A DNA stretch of 64,000 bases, from positions 682,001-746,000 of the forward strand of contig NZ_VIKU02000001.1 in the NCBI RefSeq assembly GCF_009371985.2, written 5' to 3'. The DNA is from Pelagihabitans pacificus. Lineage in GTDB: Bacteria; Bacteroidota; Bacteroidia; Flavobacteriales; Flavobacteriaceae. Positions 26,124-35,275 of the stretch are shown here, piece by piece (positions within the stretch are counted from its first letter, which is position 1; each line of letters opens with the position of its first letter). A model generated the notes under the pieces. That model ran no database searches, was not told the DNA's origin, and saw nothing but the letters and a program-made list of their open reading frames with translations. A program made the translations under genes and the position numbers.

Positions 26124-28061
26124 TCATTGATTAAGCTCCTCGTAATTCAACACTACAAAATTTGTTCGAGCATTTTGGTCATGCAGAAAATCCAGACAAT
26201 AAACCCCGTTGGTACAACTATTAAGGATTTTTTCTTCCCCATAACCTGTGGCTGAAACAATATTTGCCGAGGTAACATCCTTCTGTTCCAAGTACAGTCT
26301 AATCGCATCGGCTCTTTTCTGGGACAAACGCTTGTTTGAGGAACTACTTCCCCTACTATCGGTGTGGGTCTCTATTTGTAACCGCATTTTTGGAAATTGC
26401 TCAACGGCTTCGACTACCTTATCGAGTTGTACGGCAATCTCTGGCACTATTTCGGTCTTTCCCCTTTCAAAAACAAAACTATCCAACTTCAAAACGTCTT
26501 GGTTCTCTCTTTTCTCAACCAATTCTTCAAGGGAAACTATCTCAACATCCTGTTTGTTATTTTTTAATTCCTCCAATCCCGACTCCGTATATGTTTTGTT
26601 GAAAGTCGAATATCCCGGTTTGGATACCTTTAGCGATACATCTTCCCTCCATGGCACCTCTAATTGATAGCTACCGTCATCTTGGGTAAACACCTCCTTA
26701 ATCAAATTTTGTTCCCCGTCAAGTAGTTTAACCGACACGTCACCGATTCCCTGTTCGGTTTTAGGGGTACGTACCTCTCCCCTAACGAGCAATGTCTTCA
26801 AACCCGGTTCCCGACTTATTTTGAAGCCGTAGATATCGTCACCGCCTTTTCCACCTTTACGATTGGAAGAAAAATAGCCGATATAGCCGTCCATATCCTG
26901 TGGTCTTATTATAAAACCGAAATCATCATCAGGCGAATTGATTCCTTCACCGAGGTTCACGGGGGTACTAAAACTGTCATCGGCTTGCAAATAGGCCTTA
27001 TAAATATCCATCCCTCCCAGACCATAGAATACATCAGAGGAAAAAAAGAGGCTATTTCCCATGAAATAGGGGGCAATCTCATTGCCCGGAGTATTAATTC
27101 TAGGCCCCAAGTTTACCGGCGCGGACATCACTTGCGAATTTACCGTGGAAACGTAGTAGATATCGGTACCCCCATATCCATCGGGGAAATCCGCTGCAAA
27201 GTAAAGCCGTTCAGAGACCTCGTCAAAAAAAGGATAATAAAAGGAAGTGCTTAAATCTTTCAACATATTACGAAAGAATCCATTATCGTAGGTAACCCCT
27301 ATTGCCAAACTATTCTTTCCTCTATCATCAAAGGTCAGTTCTCCATCCTCCTCGTTTGAAAGCACATAAAAAATACGATCTATCCCTGATGCATGGTAAG
27401 GAGTAGCCTTGTGGTAGGAAGATTCTGGAATCTTTTCAAATATATTTGGATTCATGACCTTTCCGCCCCCGTTGATTCTGGCTACATAAATATCCATATA
27501 GGATTCCCCCGAAGGTCCATATATTTTTTTTGACTTGCTCTTTCTGCTGCTACTAAAGAGTAATTTGTCTTTGTAAAAGGTCGGGGCAAAATCGTCCTGT
27601 GGACTATTGGCATCGATGTTGAAAACGAAAAAGCCACCATTGTCCGCCGTCTCCGATTGCAGCAGTTCGTAGTTGAAGGCCGCATTCTCGACCAACTCGG
27701 TCGACAAGGAACCTTCATTGGATTTTAAAAAGGCTTTGACCCGCTCGGGCTCGGAGGTCTTAGCCAAACTCTGCAACATACTGTTAAAACGATTGTTTGA
27801 CATAATGGTATCGTTCTTGTACACGTCCAAATACCATTTTGCCGCATTGGTATAGTCATTTGTCTTAAAATAGGAATCCGCCAAATTCAAGAGCTGATGG
27901 TTGGTCATCAAAAATCCTTTCTGCATCTCTTTACCATATTCCTTGATAGCGTCTTCGTAGGCATAGGCATAGAAGTACTTGTCGCCTTTTGTCTTGATGT
28001 CCTGGGCAGTTACCAGAAATGCCGTTGTTAGAAAAAACAATATGAAAATTCGTATGCGCAT
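26124..28061 (-). CDS. OmpA family protein with TPR and PD40 repeats (T9SS-associated)
   Basis: The 645-residue protein has, in order, a signal peptide, TPR-like helices (about 20-130), WD40-like PD40 beta-propeller repeats (about 150-420; FAPTFYKDKLLFSSSR, LYFAADFPDGYGGTDIY), a carboxypeptidase-regulatory-like beta sandwich (about 430-510) and an OmpA peptidoglycan-binding domain (about 530-640, with THTDSRGSSSSNKRLSQKRA). The family resembles PorE-type proteins linked to the type IX secretion machinery. It is the third gene of an adhesin-SprF-OmpA triplet, starting 12 bp after the sprF stop. Confidence 0.92.
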   Translation of the reverse strand: MRIRIFILFFLTTAFLVTAQDIKTKGDKYFYAYAYEDAIKEYGKEMQKGFLMTNHQLLNLADSYFKTNDYTNAAKWYLDVYKNDTIMSNNRFNSMLQSLAKTSEPERVKAFLKSNEGSLSTELVENAAFNYELLQSETADNGGFFVFNIDANSPQDDFAPTFYKDKLLFSSSRKSKSKKIYGPSGESYMDIYVARINGGGKVMNPNIFEKIPESSYHKATPYHASGIDRIFYVLSNEEDGELTFDDRGKNSLAIGVTYDNGFFRNMLKDLSTSFYYPFFDEVSERLYFAADFPDGYGGTDIYYVSTVNSQVMSAPVNLGPRINTPGNEIAPYFMGNSLFFSSDVFYGLGGMDIYKAYLQADDSFSTPVNLGEGINSPDDDFGFIIRPQDMDGYIGYFSSNRKGGKGGDDIYGFKISREPGLKTLLVRGEVRTPKTEQGIGDVSVKLLDGEQNLIKEVFTQDDGSYQLEVPWREDVSLKVSKPGYSTFNKTYTESGLEELKNNKQDVEIVSLEELVEKRENQDVLKLDSFVFERGKTEIVPEIAVQLDKVVEAVEQFPKMRLQIETHTDSRGSSSSNKRLSQKRADAIRLYLEQKDVTSANIVSATGYGEEKILNSCTNGVYCLDFLHDQNARTNFVVLNYEELNQ

Positions 28062-28073
28062 ATCATTTACATA

Positions 28074-29069
28074 TTAAAAAAATCTAGGCGTATCGATTTG
28101 TTTTGGTTTTCCTTTTATACTCTTGGATTTGCTGCCCTTAACACGTTGACCCGTTCTTCCCAAATAAAATTTCAACACGAACTCAGGGGTACCATCGTTA
28201 TAGGCTCCCAATCCATTTGTACTGTAATCATAAGAAACTCCAAAAAAAAGAGGATTGGATATCTGAAAACCTGCCAACGCACTCACGGCATTGTCTACCC
28301 GATACGAGGCCCCGACCGTAAAACGGTCATTGAATAAAAAGTTAGCCGATATATTTACATTTACGGGTGCCCCAGCGATATAATTTACCAAAAAAGCGGG
28401 TTTTAACCTTGTTGTTTCCGACAGATCGAAAACGTATCCGCCAATGAAGTTATACTGCATCTTATCCTCTACTACGGTAGCTACCTCCTGGTTATAGATA
28501 CCATCGGTTAAAAAGTTGGGAATGGAAAGCCCCAAATACCAACTATCTTGATACAAAAACATTCCCGCACCGATCGTTGGGTAAAAGTTGTTGATGGTCT
28601 CCCGGTCTAAAATAGGTTCCCCGGGATTTTCGAAAGTACCTTTGGTGAAATCTACGTTCAACAGGGAACCCCCGACATCCATACCAAAAGACAATTTGGT
28701 GTTTTCGGAAACGTTGAATTGGTAGCTATAAGCCACATCGATATAGGTTTGGCTTAAAGGTCCCAACTGTTCATTGATTACATTGACACCCAATCCCATT
28801 CGTTCGTTCGCGAACGGAATGTTGGTTCCCAGTCGAATGGTCCTGGGAGCGCCGGGTATACTTAACCATTGTGCCCTATACATCGTCGTTATCTCCGGGG
28901 TCTCCGTAGTACCCACGTATGCCGGGTTAAAACTCCCTATATTATACATGTACTGGGTATATTGGGGTTCGTTTTGTGCAAGCAGAAAGGAGCCCCACAG
29001 TAGAAAAACCAGCAATGAAATATAGGAACACCTAAATCTATTTATATGGTACGCCATTGATTTAATCAT
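28074..29069 (-). CDS. PorP/SprF family type IX secretion membrane protein
   Basis: The 331-residue outer-membrane protein has a signal peptide and the PorP/SprF hallmark start QNEPQYTQYMYNIGSFNPAY. SprF of Flavobacterium is needed to anchor or export the type B-sorted adhesin SprB encoded next to it. The ATG at 29069 overlaps the adhesin's TGA (ATGA), so the two are translationally coupled, which supports the partnership. The alternative start at 29057 would break that overlap. Confidence 0.93.
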   Translation of the reverse strand: MIKSMAYHINRFRCSYISLLVFLLWGSFLLAQNEPQYTQYMYNIGSFNPAYVGTTETPEITTMYRAQWLSIPGAPRTIRLGTNIPFANERMGLGVNVINEQLGPLSQTYIDVAYSYQFNVSENTKLSFGMDVGGSLLNVDFTKGTFENPGEPILDRETINNFYPTIGAGMFLYQDSWYLGLSIPNFLTDGIYNQEVATVVEDKMQYNFIGGYVFDLSETTRLKPAFLVNYIAGAPVNVNISANFLFNDRFTVGASYRVDNAVSALAGFQISNPLFFGVSYDYSTNGLGAYNDGTPEFVLKFYLGRTGQRVKGSKSKSIKGKPKQIDTPRFF

Positions 29070-32000
29070 CTTATCAGCTGTATCCAGCCTTTCTGTATTT
29101 TGGGCTCCTCATTCTCTATTCGTACGTTCAACACATAATAGTAAGTGCCATCCGGTACTTGTTTCCCTTTCCAGGTTCCATCCCATATTTCCGCTTCCGT
29201 TTTGTTCTGGGCCAAAAAAGCCTGATTGCCGTATCGGTTAAAAATTTCTATCGAATAGACCAGCGAAACTTCTCGATTGCCATCGGGTCCAAATTGGGTT
29301 TTATTGATTTTCAGCATATCATTTACCCCATCACCGTTGGGCGAAAATTGATTGTAAATAATACCGACCTCCAAAGGATTTCTTTCCGCAATATTGACAA
29401 TAGCGGTTGATTGGCTATCAGCGTCAGATGCGATACTTTCGGCAGGTGATGAAGCGTTTACGGTAGCGGTATTGATAATTGTTCCAGGTTCGAGACATCG
29501 ATAGGAAAGTACCAGTTCAACTTCCTCGCCCACTTGAAGGCTCGATGAAATAGTCCAGACACCCGTGTCAGGATTATAATCACCTTGATCTGCTTCAAAT
29601 CCCTGAAATTCGAATTGAATACCTCCATCATTGGTCAACACATCGGCCACACTTATATTCGATACTTCATTACTTATTGATTCATTGGTAACCTTAATGA
29701 CAAACTCGACTTCTTCACCCACTAACGGATTTGCTTCCGGACCTAATGAAGCCCCTTTGATGCGCGCCAATTTCTCAACTACTAGATTCACCCCTTCCGG
29801 GCGATCTATTTCCAAAGTTACCGTTGCCGTATCATTTGAAGGGTTACCATCGTTCGGTACCGAGGCCAACAGTTCAGCCGTATTGCTGTAGCTTCCACCT
29901 TCCACAATCGTTACGGTAATCTCAAGGGTAGCTGTTTCCAGCGGTACTATTTCAAAAATTTCCCATTGGCCCATTTCCGGATCGTAGGTTCCTAAAGACG
30001 TCTCGTGGGAAACGTATTCAAACCCACTTTCCAAAACCTCTGCAATCCTGATACCTCTAGTCCTAATTTCAGATAAGTTGGTAGCGGTAACCGTGAAGGT
30101 CACCTCATCCCCTATCGTGGCAGCCTCATTATCTATGACCTTTAAAACCTCAAGATCAATTTCCGTATTGCAATTCTCATTTTCCGGATCTGGGTCGCAG
30201 GCATTGTTCGGATCGGTACCATTTTCGATTTCTTCCCCATCGGTAATACCATCATCATCGGTATCGCAGAGGCTATTATTATTGTTCGGGATGCAAGGAT
30301 TGGTATTGTCGGGATCTTGTTGATCTACCACCCCGTCGCTATCGGCATCGGAAACATTGGATTCCAAGGCGTCGATGATGTTATCGCCATCCTCATCTAA
30401 CGGATTTTCAATATCATCGCCTACTTCTTCCCCGTCGAGCAGGCCGTCCCCATCGGTGTCCTCGTCATTTGGGTCGGTTCCCAAAGAGGCTTCGGGGCCG
30501 TCGAAGAGACCATCACCATCGGTATCCACATCGCAATCGTTGACAGAGATGGTGACTGTGGCGGACTCGTTTTCACAGGGCGCCTGTGCCTCAGTGGTTG
30601 TGTACGTAAATACGTAATTACCATCGGCCCGCCCTTCAAAGTCAACAATATTTCCGGCAAGGATTGTCAAACTTCCAGATGGGTCTTCGGCGATTTCCCA
30701 GATTCCCTCGTCTTCACCGGTTAGTCGGTCATCCAAATCGATAATGGTAAGTCCGTTGGCCTCGACGCTACAGGCCGATGCGTCCGAAGGAGTGCCCGCG
30801 GAAGGTTGGGGTATCACGGTAGCGGTGACCGGTATTCTCGGGGAAGTAGTACAGCCATTCTCCGTCGCCTCCACAAAAAAGATAGTAGTTTGTGAGAGAT
30901 TGGTCGTAAAATTACTTCCTTGACCCACTTCGGTGCCGCCGCTTAGGGAGCTATACCAACGAAAGGTTGGGTTACCGGGGATTCCAGTAGCTGTAGCGCT
31001 GAGGGTAACAGGCCCTGTACCACAGCGTTGATCACCAGCCGTGCTGGTAATCGTAGGGGTTGTGTTTCTCGTTAACAATATACGCAATGCCGGACTCGCA
31101 CAGTCATTGACCGCATCGTAAAAATATCCGAAATAGGTACCCGGATTAGGGTTATCTATTTCTGACTGTCCTATGGGAGCAGGTACATTACCGTTACTAG
31201 GCTCTGTAAGACTCCATCTTAGAACGGTACCCGAAGGAGGAGTCGTGCTGGTATAATCGTTTAGGCTCACGTCAATTTCATCACAGAATATAGTAGGCAC
31301 GTCGGAATTTAAAGCTGGGGCGGCATTCCCGGCGACACAAGGGTCACAATCCGAAACCGGTACCGTAACATCAATGGTCTGTGTAGGACAGGGTGCTGCT
31401 GTAAGTGTATACCGAAAAACATAGCTTCCTTCAGGATCGTTGTTAAAATTAACCACGTTGCTACCATTGATACTCCCGGGATTCGCCGGTCCTGATACGA
31501 AGGTCCATTCTCCACCCGGGGTGCTTCCAGACAAAGTGGTATCAAGGTCCAAGGTGGTAACCCCACCAAAATCGGTGGTGTTGCAACTAAAAATACCACT
31601 GTTGACCGTACCTATCGGAGGCGTCTGTGCAAACACTACATCGAGACCATCGGTAACAGGACTAAAACAGTCTCCCGTTGCAGCATAATACACCGCATAA
31701 TAGGTGTTTGACTGCGTAACAGTTGCCCCGGGCAGCAAATCTCCCACTGCTTCGGGATCGGGATCCAAGCTCCATCGCAGTGCAGAACCAGGGGGAGCAC
31801 TTCCGGCCCCTCCTACTATAAACGTATTGAGATTTACGCTGGAAACATCGCAGAGTCCGGGGTCATTTCCATTGAATTCGGGGGCCTCATCACCGGCGGC
31901 ACAATCATTGTCTACGATAGTGACCGTTCCGGAATCGGGTGTTCCCAATTGAAATACAGGATTGCTAGGGGTTCCTAAGGTGAGGATGACCGTTTCATCG

Positions 32001-32719
32001 ATTTCTGCCACGGAATCGTCCTCAGGTATGACCCGTATCGTACGCGTAGATTGCCCTGCGGGAAAGGTAAGGATGGCTTGCCCTGCTATGGTATAATCCG
32101 ACTGGGCACCTCCATTGGTAGCCGTACCGGTCAGGGTATAGGGCACCGATATTACCTCGCCTGTACCATTCTCTTTGTCAAGTCGTATCACAAACCGACC
32201 TTCGTCCTGATTTTCCTCTGCTGCATCCGCGTCGGTAACATCCACTATCAACGTACCAATGTCATTATCATCAATGGTAGCGGTACCCTCGTCATTCGCA
32301 GGGTCTACGGTGTAATCAAAACCGGGCAACAAACGAATCGTAATGGTCTCTTGAAGCTCGACCAATTCATCGTCGGTAATACTTATAATGATATTAGCGG
32401 TGGTAGCACCTCCCGCAGGTAGCGTCACTGTGCCCGTAAGGAGTGGAAAATCATCACCACTTGTTGCGGTACCCAATACCTCATAAAATACCGTTCGAGG
32501 GCCAAAGGTAATTGGGGCGGCACTCTTGGTAATACTAAAAAGGGCTGGATTTTGTACATCACCGGCCACTACTTCGGCCGCCTCGTCATCGGGCACTGTA
32601 AGGGACATAGTCTGGGCCTGCATTTTAAGACCGGCAAAAAATACCAGAAAAAACAGGCATACTTTTAATGCATATCGATTTCCTCCAGATGGGAAACCTT
32701 TGTTTCTTTTCAATTTCAT
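29066..32719 (-). CDS. Giant secreted protein with Calx-beta, DUF11, Ca-binding repeats and type B T9SS sorting domain
   Basis: The 1217-residue protein has a signal peptide (to about 36), two or more Calx-beta domains (about 40-270), Ig-like/PKD-type segments (about 280-680), thrombospondin type 3 calcium-binding repeats (about 690-830; many DTDGDGL units), two DUF11 domains (about 850-1110) and a C-terminal gliding-motility type domain (about 1130-1217, with EIFNRYGNQAF and VPDGTYYYVLNV) that directs type IX export. It is probably a surface adhesin used in attachment or gliding. A small 7-bp inverted repeat (32730-32747) lies 11 bp before the ATG. Confidence 0.92.
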   Translation of the reverse strand: MKLKRNKGFPSGGNRYALKVCLFFLVFFAGLKMQAQTMSLTVPDDEAAEVVAGDVQNPALFSITKSAAPITFGPRTVFYEVLGTATSGDDFPLLTGTVTLPAGGATTANIIISITDDELVELQETITIRLLPGFDYTVDPANDEGTATIDDNDIGTLIVDVTDADAAEENQDEGRFVIRLDKENGTGEVISVPYTLTGTATNGGAQSDYTIAGQAILTFPAGQSTRTIRVIPEDDSVAEIDETVILTLGTPSNPVFQLGTPDSGTVTIVDNDCAAGDEAPEFNGNDPGLCDVSSVNLNTFIVGGAGSAPPGSALRWSLDPDPEAVGDLLPGATVTQSNTYYAVYYAATGDCFSPVTDGLDVVFAQTPPIGTVNSGIFSCNTTDFGGVTTLDLDTTLSGSTPGGEWTFVSGPANPGSINGSNVVNFNNDPEGSYVFRYTLTAAPCPTQTIDVTVPVSDCDPCVAGNAAPALNSDVPTIFCDEIDVSLNDYTSTTPPSGTVLRWSLTEPSNGNVPAPIGQSEIDNPNPGTYFGYFYDAVNDCASPALRILLTRNTTPTITSTAGDQRCGTGPVTLSATATGIPGNPTFRWYSSLSGGTEVGQGSNFTTNLSQTTIFFVEATENGCTTSPRIPVTATVIPQPSAGTPSDASACSVEANGLTIIDLDDRLTGEDEGIWEIAEDPSGSLTILAGNIVDFEGRADGNYVFTYTTTEAQAPCENESATVTISVNDCDVDTDGDGLFDGPEASLGTDPNDEDTDGDGLLDGEEVGDDIENPLDEDGDNIIDALESNVSDADSDGVVDQQDPDNTNPCIPNNNNSLCDTDDDGITDGEEIENGTDPNNACDPDPENENCNTEIDLEVLKVIDNEAATIGDEVTFTVTATNLSEIRTRGIRIAEVLESGFEYVSHETSLGTYDPEMGQWEIFEIVPLETATLEITVTIVEGGSYSNTAELLASVPNDGNPSNDTATVTLEIDRPEGVNLVVEKLARIKGASLGPEANPLVGEEVEFVIKVTNESISNEVSNISVADVLTNDGGIQFEFQGFEADQGDYNPDTGVWTISSSLQVGEEVELVLSYRCLEPGTIINTATVNASSPAESIASDADSQSTAIVNIAERNPLEVGIIYNQFSPNGDGVNDMLKINKTQFGPDGNREVSLVYSIEIFNRYGNQAFLAQNKTEAEIWDGTWKGKQVPDGTYYYVLNVRIENEEPKIQKGWIQLIR

Positions 32720-32865
32720 CGCTATACTATTGAATTAAAAAATTCAACATCCAGCATATCAGCAGGTTCTTAAGCAAATAGGGCCTCAATAATACTAAAA
32801 AAAACACCCACAACCTTAAATAATAGGTTTAAATATGGGTTTATCCGCTAAATTGTTCCGGGCAT

Positions 32866-33750
32866 TTAGGCAATAACAGCAGAAGTAGTCTCGCTTTCCG
32901 GGGATATTTTCCTAACAAGTCCTTGAAGCACCTTACCCGGACCGACCTCAGTGAACAACGTAGCCCCATCTTTGACCATCTGTTGAATACTTTGTGTCCA
33001 TTTCACCGGAGCGGTGAGCTGCGCAATCAAATTATCCTTGATTTCGGCAGAATCGGTAACTGCTGTCGTGGTAACATTCTGATAAATCGGACAAACCGGA
33101 TTTCCAAAATTTGTGTTTTCAATGGCCGACGCCAGTTCTTCTCTGGCAGGCTGCATCAATGGGGAATGAAAGGCACCTCCAACTGGAAGCACCAACGCCC
33201 TTCGAGCACCGGCTTCCTTCAACTTTTCGCAGGCAAGGTTTACCGCTTCGACCTCTCCCGATATCACTAACTGCCCTGGACAGTTATAATTGGCAGCAAC
33301 CACAATTCCGGGGGTTTCCCTGCAAATGCGCTCCACCACTTCATCTTCCAACCCTAAAACAGCTGCCATGGTACTCGGTTGTAGCTCACAGGCTTTTTGC
33401 ATGGCCAAAGCACGTTGGGCCACTAATCGGAGTCCATCCTCAAAGCTTAATACCCCATTGGCCACCAGCGCGGAAAACTCCCCAAGTGAATGACCTGCCA
33501 CCATTTCGGGTTTGAAATCATCTCCCATCACCTTGCTCAATATTACCGAATGTAGAAAGATTGCCGGCTGGGTCACCTTGGTCTGCTTCAGGTCTTCGGG
33601 CGTTCCTTCGAACATGACATCGGTGATGCTAAAACCAAGAATGTCATTTGCATTTTCGAATAGTTCTTGGGCCAAAGGGTATTTTTCATAGATATCGAGT
33701 CCCATTCCAACGAATTGGGCACCTTGACCTGGAAATATATATGCTTTCAT
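32866..33750 (-). CDS. fabD: Malonyl-CoA:ACP transacylase FabD
   Basis: FabD loads malonate onto acyl carrier protein for fatty acid synthesis. The nucleophile S88 lies in GHSLGE and the catalytic histidine H195 in GGAFHSPLM; the N-terminal oxyanion motif FPGQGAQ is at residues 6-12. I start at ATG 33750 (294 residues), preceded by a perfect minus-strand TAAATTTG element; the longer frame from 33840 reads through that promoter. Confidence 0.97.
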   Translation of the reverse strand: MKAYIFPGQGAQFVGMGLDIYEKYPLAQELFENANDILGFSITDVMFEGTPEDLKQTKVTQPAIFLHSVILSKVMGDDFKPEMVAGHSLGEFSALVANGVLSFEDGLRLVAQRALAMQKACELQPSTMAAVLGLEDEVVERICRETPGIVVAANYNCPGQLVISGEVEAVNLACEKLKEAGARRALVLPVGGAFHSPLMQPAREELASAIENTNFGNPVCPIYQNVTTTAVTDSAEIKDNLIAQLTAPVKWTQSIQQMVKDGATLFTEVGPGKVLQGLVRKISPESETTSAVIA

Positions 33751-33770
33751 TTTGTTTCTTTTTGGTGCGG

Positions 33771-33778
33771 CAAATTTA
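33771..33778 (-). promoter_or_regulatory. Bacteroidetes -7 promoter element for fabD (TAAATTTG)
   Basis: An exact TAnnTTTG on the minus strand, 20 bp before the fabD start. Confidence 0.65.
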
Positions 33779-33908
33779 CGGTTTTTGACGTACGATACTG
33801 AATTATGGCTTGAAAACCGATAGCGTACCCTATCAAACAATTTTTACCTCCCTAAAAAGTAGTTGGTTCAAAGGCTTCGTCTAGCTTGTGCATCGTAAAC
33901 CCTTCCGT

Positions 33909-34424
33909 TTACCCCTCCTTGAACCAACTCGCATATTTCACATAGTTTTCTGCGATTCGATCTATTTCGCCAGCACTGAGCTCCGGGCTAATATCCTTGA
34001 TTTTTTTCGCCGGAATCCCAGCGTATACAGACCCGGATGGCACATGAGTGCCCTTCGCAAGTACCGCGCCCGCGGCAATGATACTGTTAGATTCGACTAC
34101 ACAATCGTCCATGATGATACTACCCATCCCGACCAATACATTGTCTTTAATGGTACAGCCATGTACGATTGCATTATGTCCTATAGAAACATTGTTACCA
34201 ATGGTTGTTGGGGATTTTTGATAGGTGCAGTGGATGACCGCCCCGTCCTGTACGTTTACTTTGTTGCCCATCTTTATAAAGTGAACATCGCCCCGTAAAA
34301 CGGTATTGAACCAAATACTGCATTGGTTACCCATTATCACCTCCCCCACAATGGTGGCGTTTTCGGCGACAAAGCAGTCTTTTCCCAATTGTGGTGTTTT
34401 CCCTCTGACAGTTTTAAGAATCAT
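33909..34424 (-). CDS. Gamma carbonic anhydrase family protein (left-handed beta helix)
   Basis: The 171-residue hexapeptide-repeat protein resembles YrdA/CaiE-type gamma carbonic anhydrases. Three histidines at H65, H83 and H88 match the zinc ligands of the family (NVQDGAVIHC; SIGHNAIVH). The start ATG 34424 fits family length; the longer frame to 34472 overlaps the response regulator stop. Enzymatic activity is not assured, as many members act on other substrates or have no known reaction. Confidence 0.9.
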   Translation of the reverse strand: MILKTVRGKTPQLGKDCFVAENATIVGEVIMGNQCSIWFNTVLRGDVHFIKMGNKVNVQDGAVIHCTYQKSPTTIGNNVSIGHNAIVHGCTIKDNVLVGMGSIIMDDCVVESNSIIAAGAVLAKGTHVPSGSVYAGIPAKKIKDISPELSAGEIDRIAENYVKYASWFKEG

Positions 34425-34468
34425 GCTGACCAATTTTATCCATAGCGTTCCAAAGAGATTTGAAACAA

Positions 34469-35197
34469 TCAAAAATACGCCAATAATTCTTTCTTTTTGG
34501 AAGCCGAGACTAGCAACTCCTTCCCACTGGAAATGACAACACTACCACCTTTCCCCTTTCGGTATTTGACTACCTCGTTCACATTGACCAAATAGGATTT
34601 ATGAATGCGGGCAAAGGCAAAATCGGACAAGGCTTCCTCAAAATATTTGAGGGTTTTGCTGACTAGTATTTTCTTGTTCTCCAAATAGATTTCAGTATAA
34701 TTGTCATCGGCCTTACAGTAAAGAATATCATTCACGTTCAACACTTGAAATCCATCTTGTTGTGGCAGCGTGATCTTTCCTTCGACGGATTTCAGTTTAG
34801 GCCGGAGTACCCGATCTTCCAAAGCATCCTCCTTTTTTCGTATTTCCAGCACGTACCCCACCGCTTTCACCAACTCATCGATATTGATAGGTTTCATTAA
34901 ATAATAGGCTGCACGGTTGTTCAATGCATCCATGGCATATTGGTTATAGGCTGTCACAAAAACAGTCTCAAAGGTTCGATCAGGTACTTCGTCCAACAGA
35001 TCGAATCCGTTTCCGAAAGGCATTTCCACATCCAAAAAAATAAGGTCAGGCGTATGTTTATCAATTAATTGCAGCCCCTCCTGTATCGAAGCCGCTTCAC
35101 CTACCAAGGTTACTTCTGGACAGTACTTGGCCAAATAGTTTCGCAATATCTCCCTACTGTTGGCTTCGTCCTCTACTATGATCGTTTTTAAGTTCAT
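34469..35197 (-). CDS. LytTR family response regulator
   Basis: The 242-residue protein has an N-terminal receiver domain with phosphoacceptor D56 (LIFLDVEMP) and a C-terminal LytTR DNA-binding domain (about 140-240, with FARIHKSYLVNVNEV). It lies 78 bp downstream of a LytS-type histidine kinase on the same strand, so the two form a two-component pair. Targets are unknown. Confidence 0.94.
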   Translation of the reverse strand: MNLKTIIVEDEANSREILRNYLAKYCPEVTLVGEAASIQEGLQLIDKHTPDLIFLDVEMPFGNGFDLLDEVPDRTFETVFVTAYNQYAMDALNNRAAYYLMKPINIDELVKAVGYVLEIRKKEDALEDRVLRPKLKSVEGKITLPQQDGFQVLNVNDILYCKADDNYTEIYLENKKILVSKTLKYFEEALSDFAFARIHKSYLVNVNEVVKYRKGKGGSVVISSGKELLVSASKKKELLAYF

Positions 35198-35275
35198 TTC
35201 TTGGTCTTTATAATGTTCCTGAAGGTTTTGGATACTTCATCATTTTCAATATCCATCAAAAATTTGGTTGCTCTT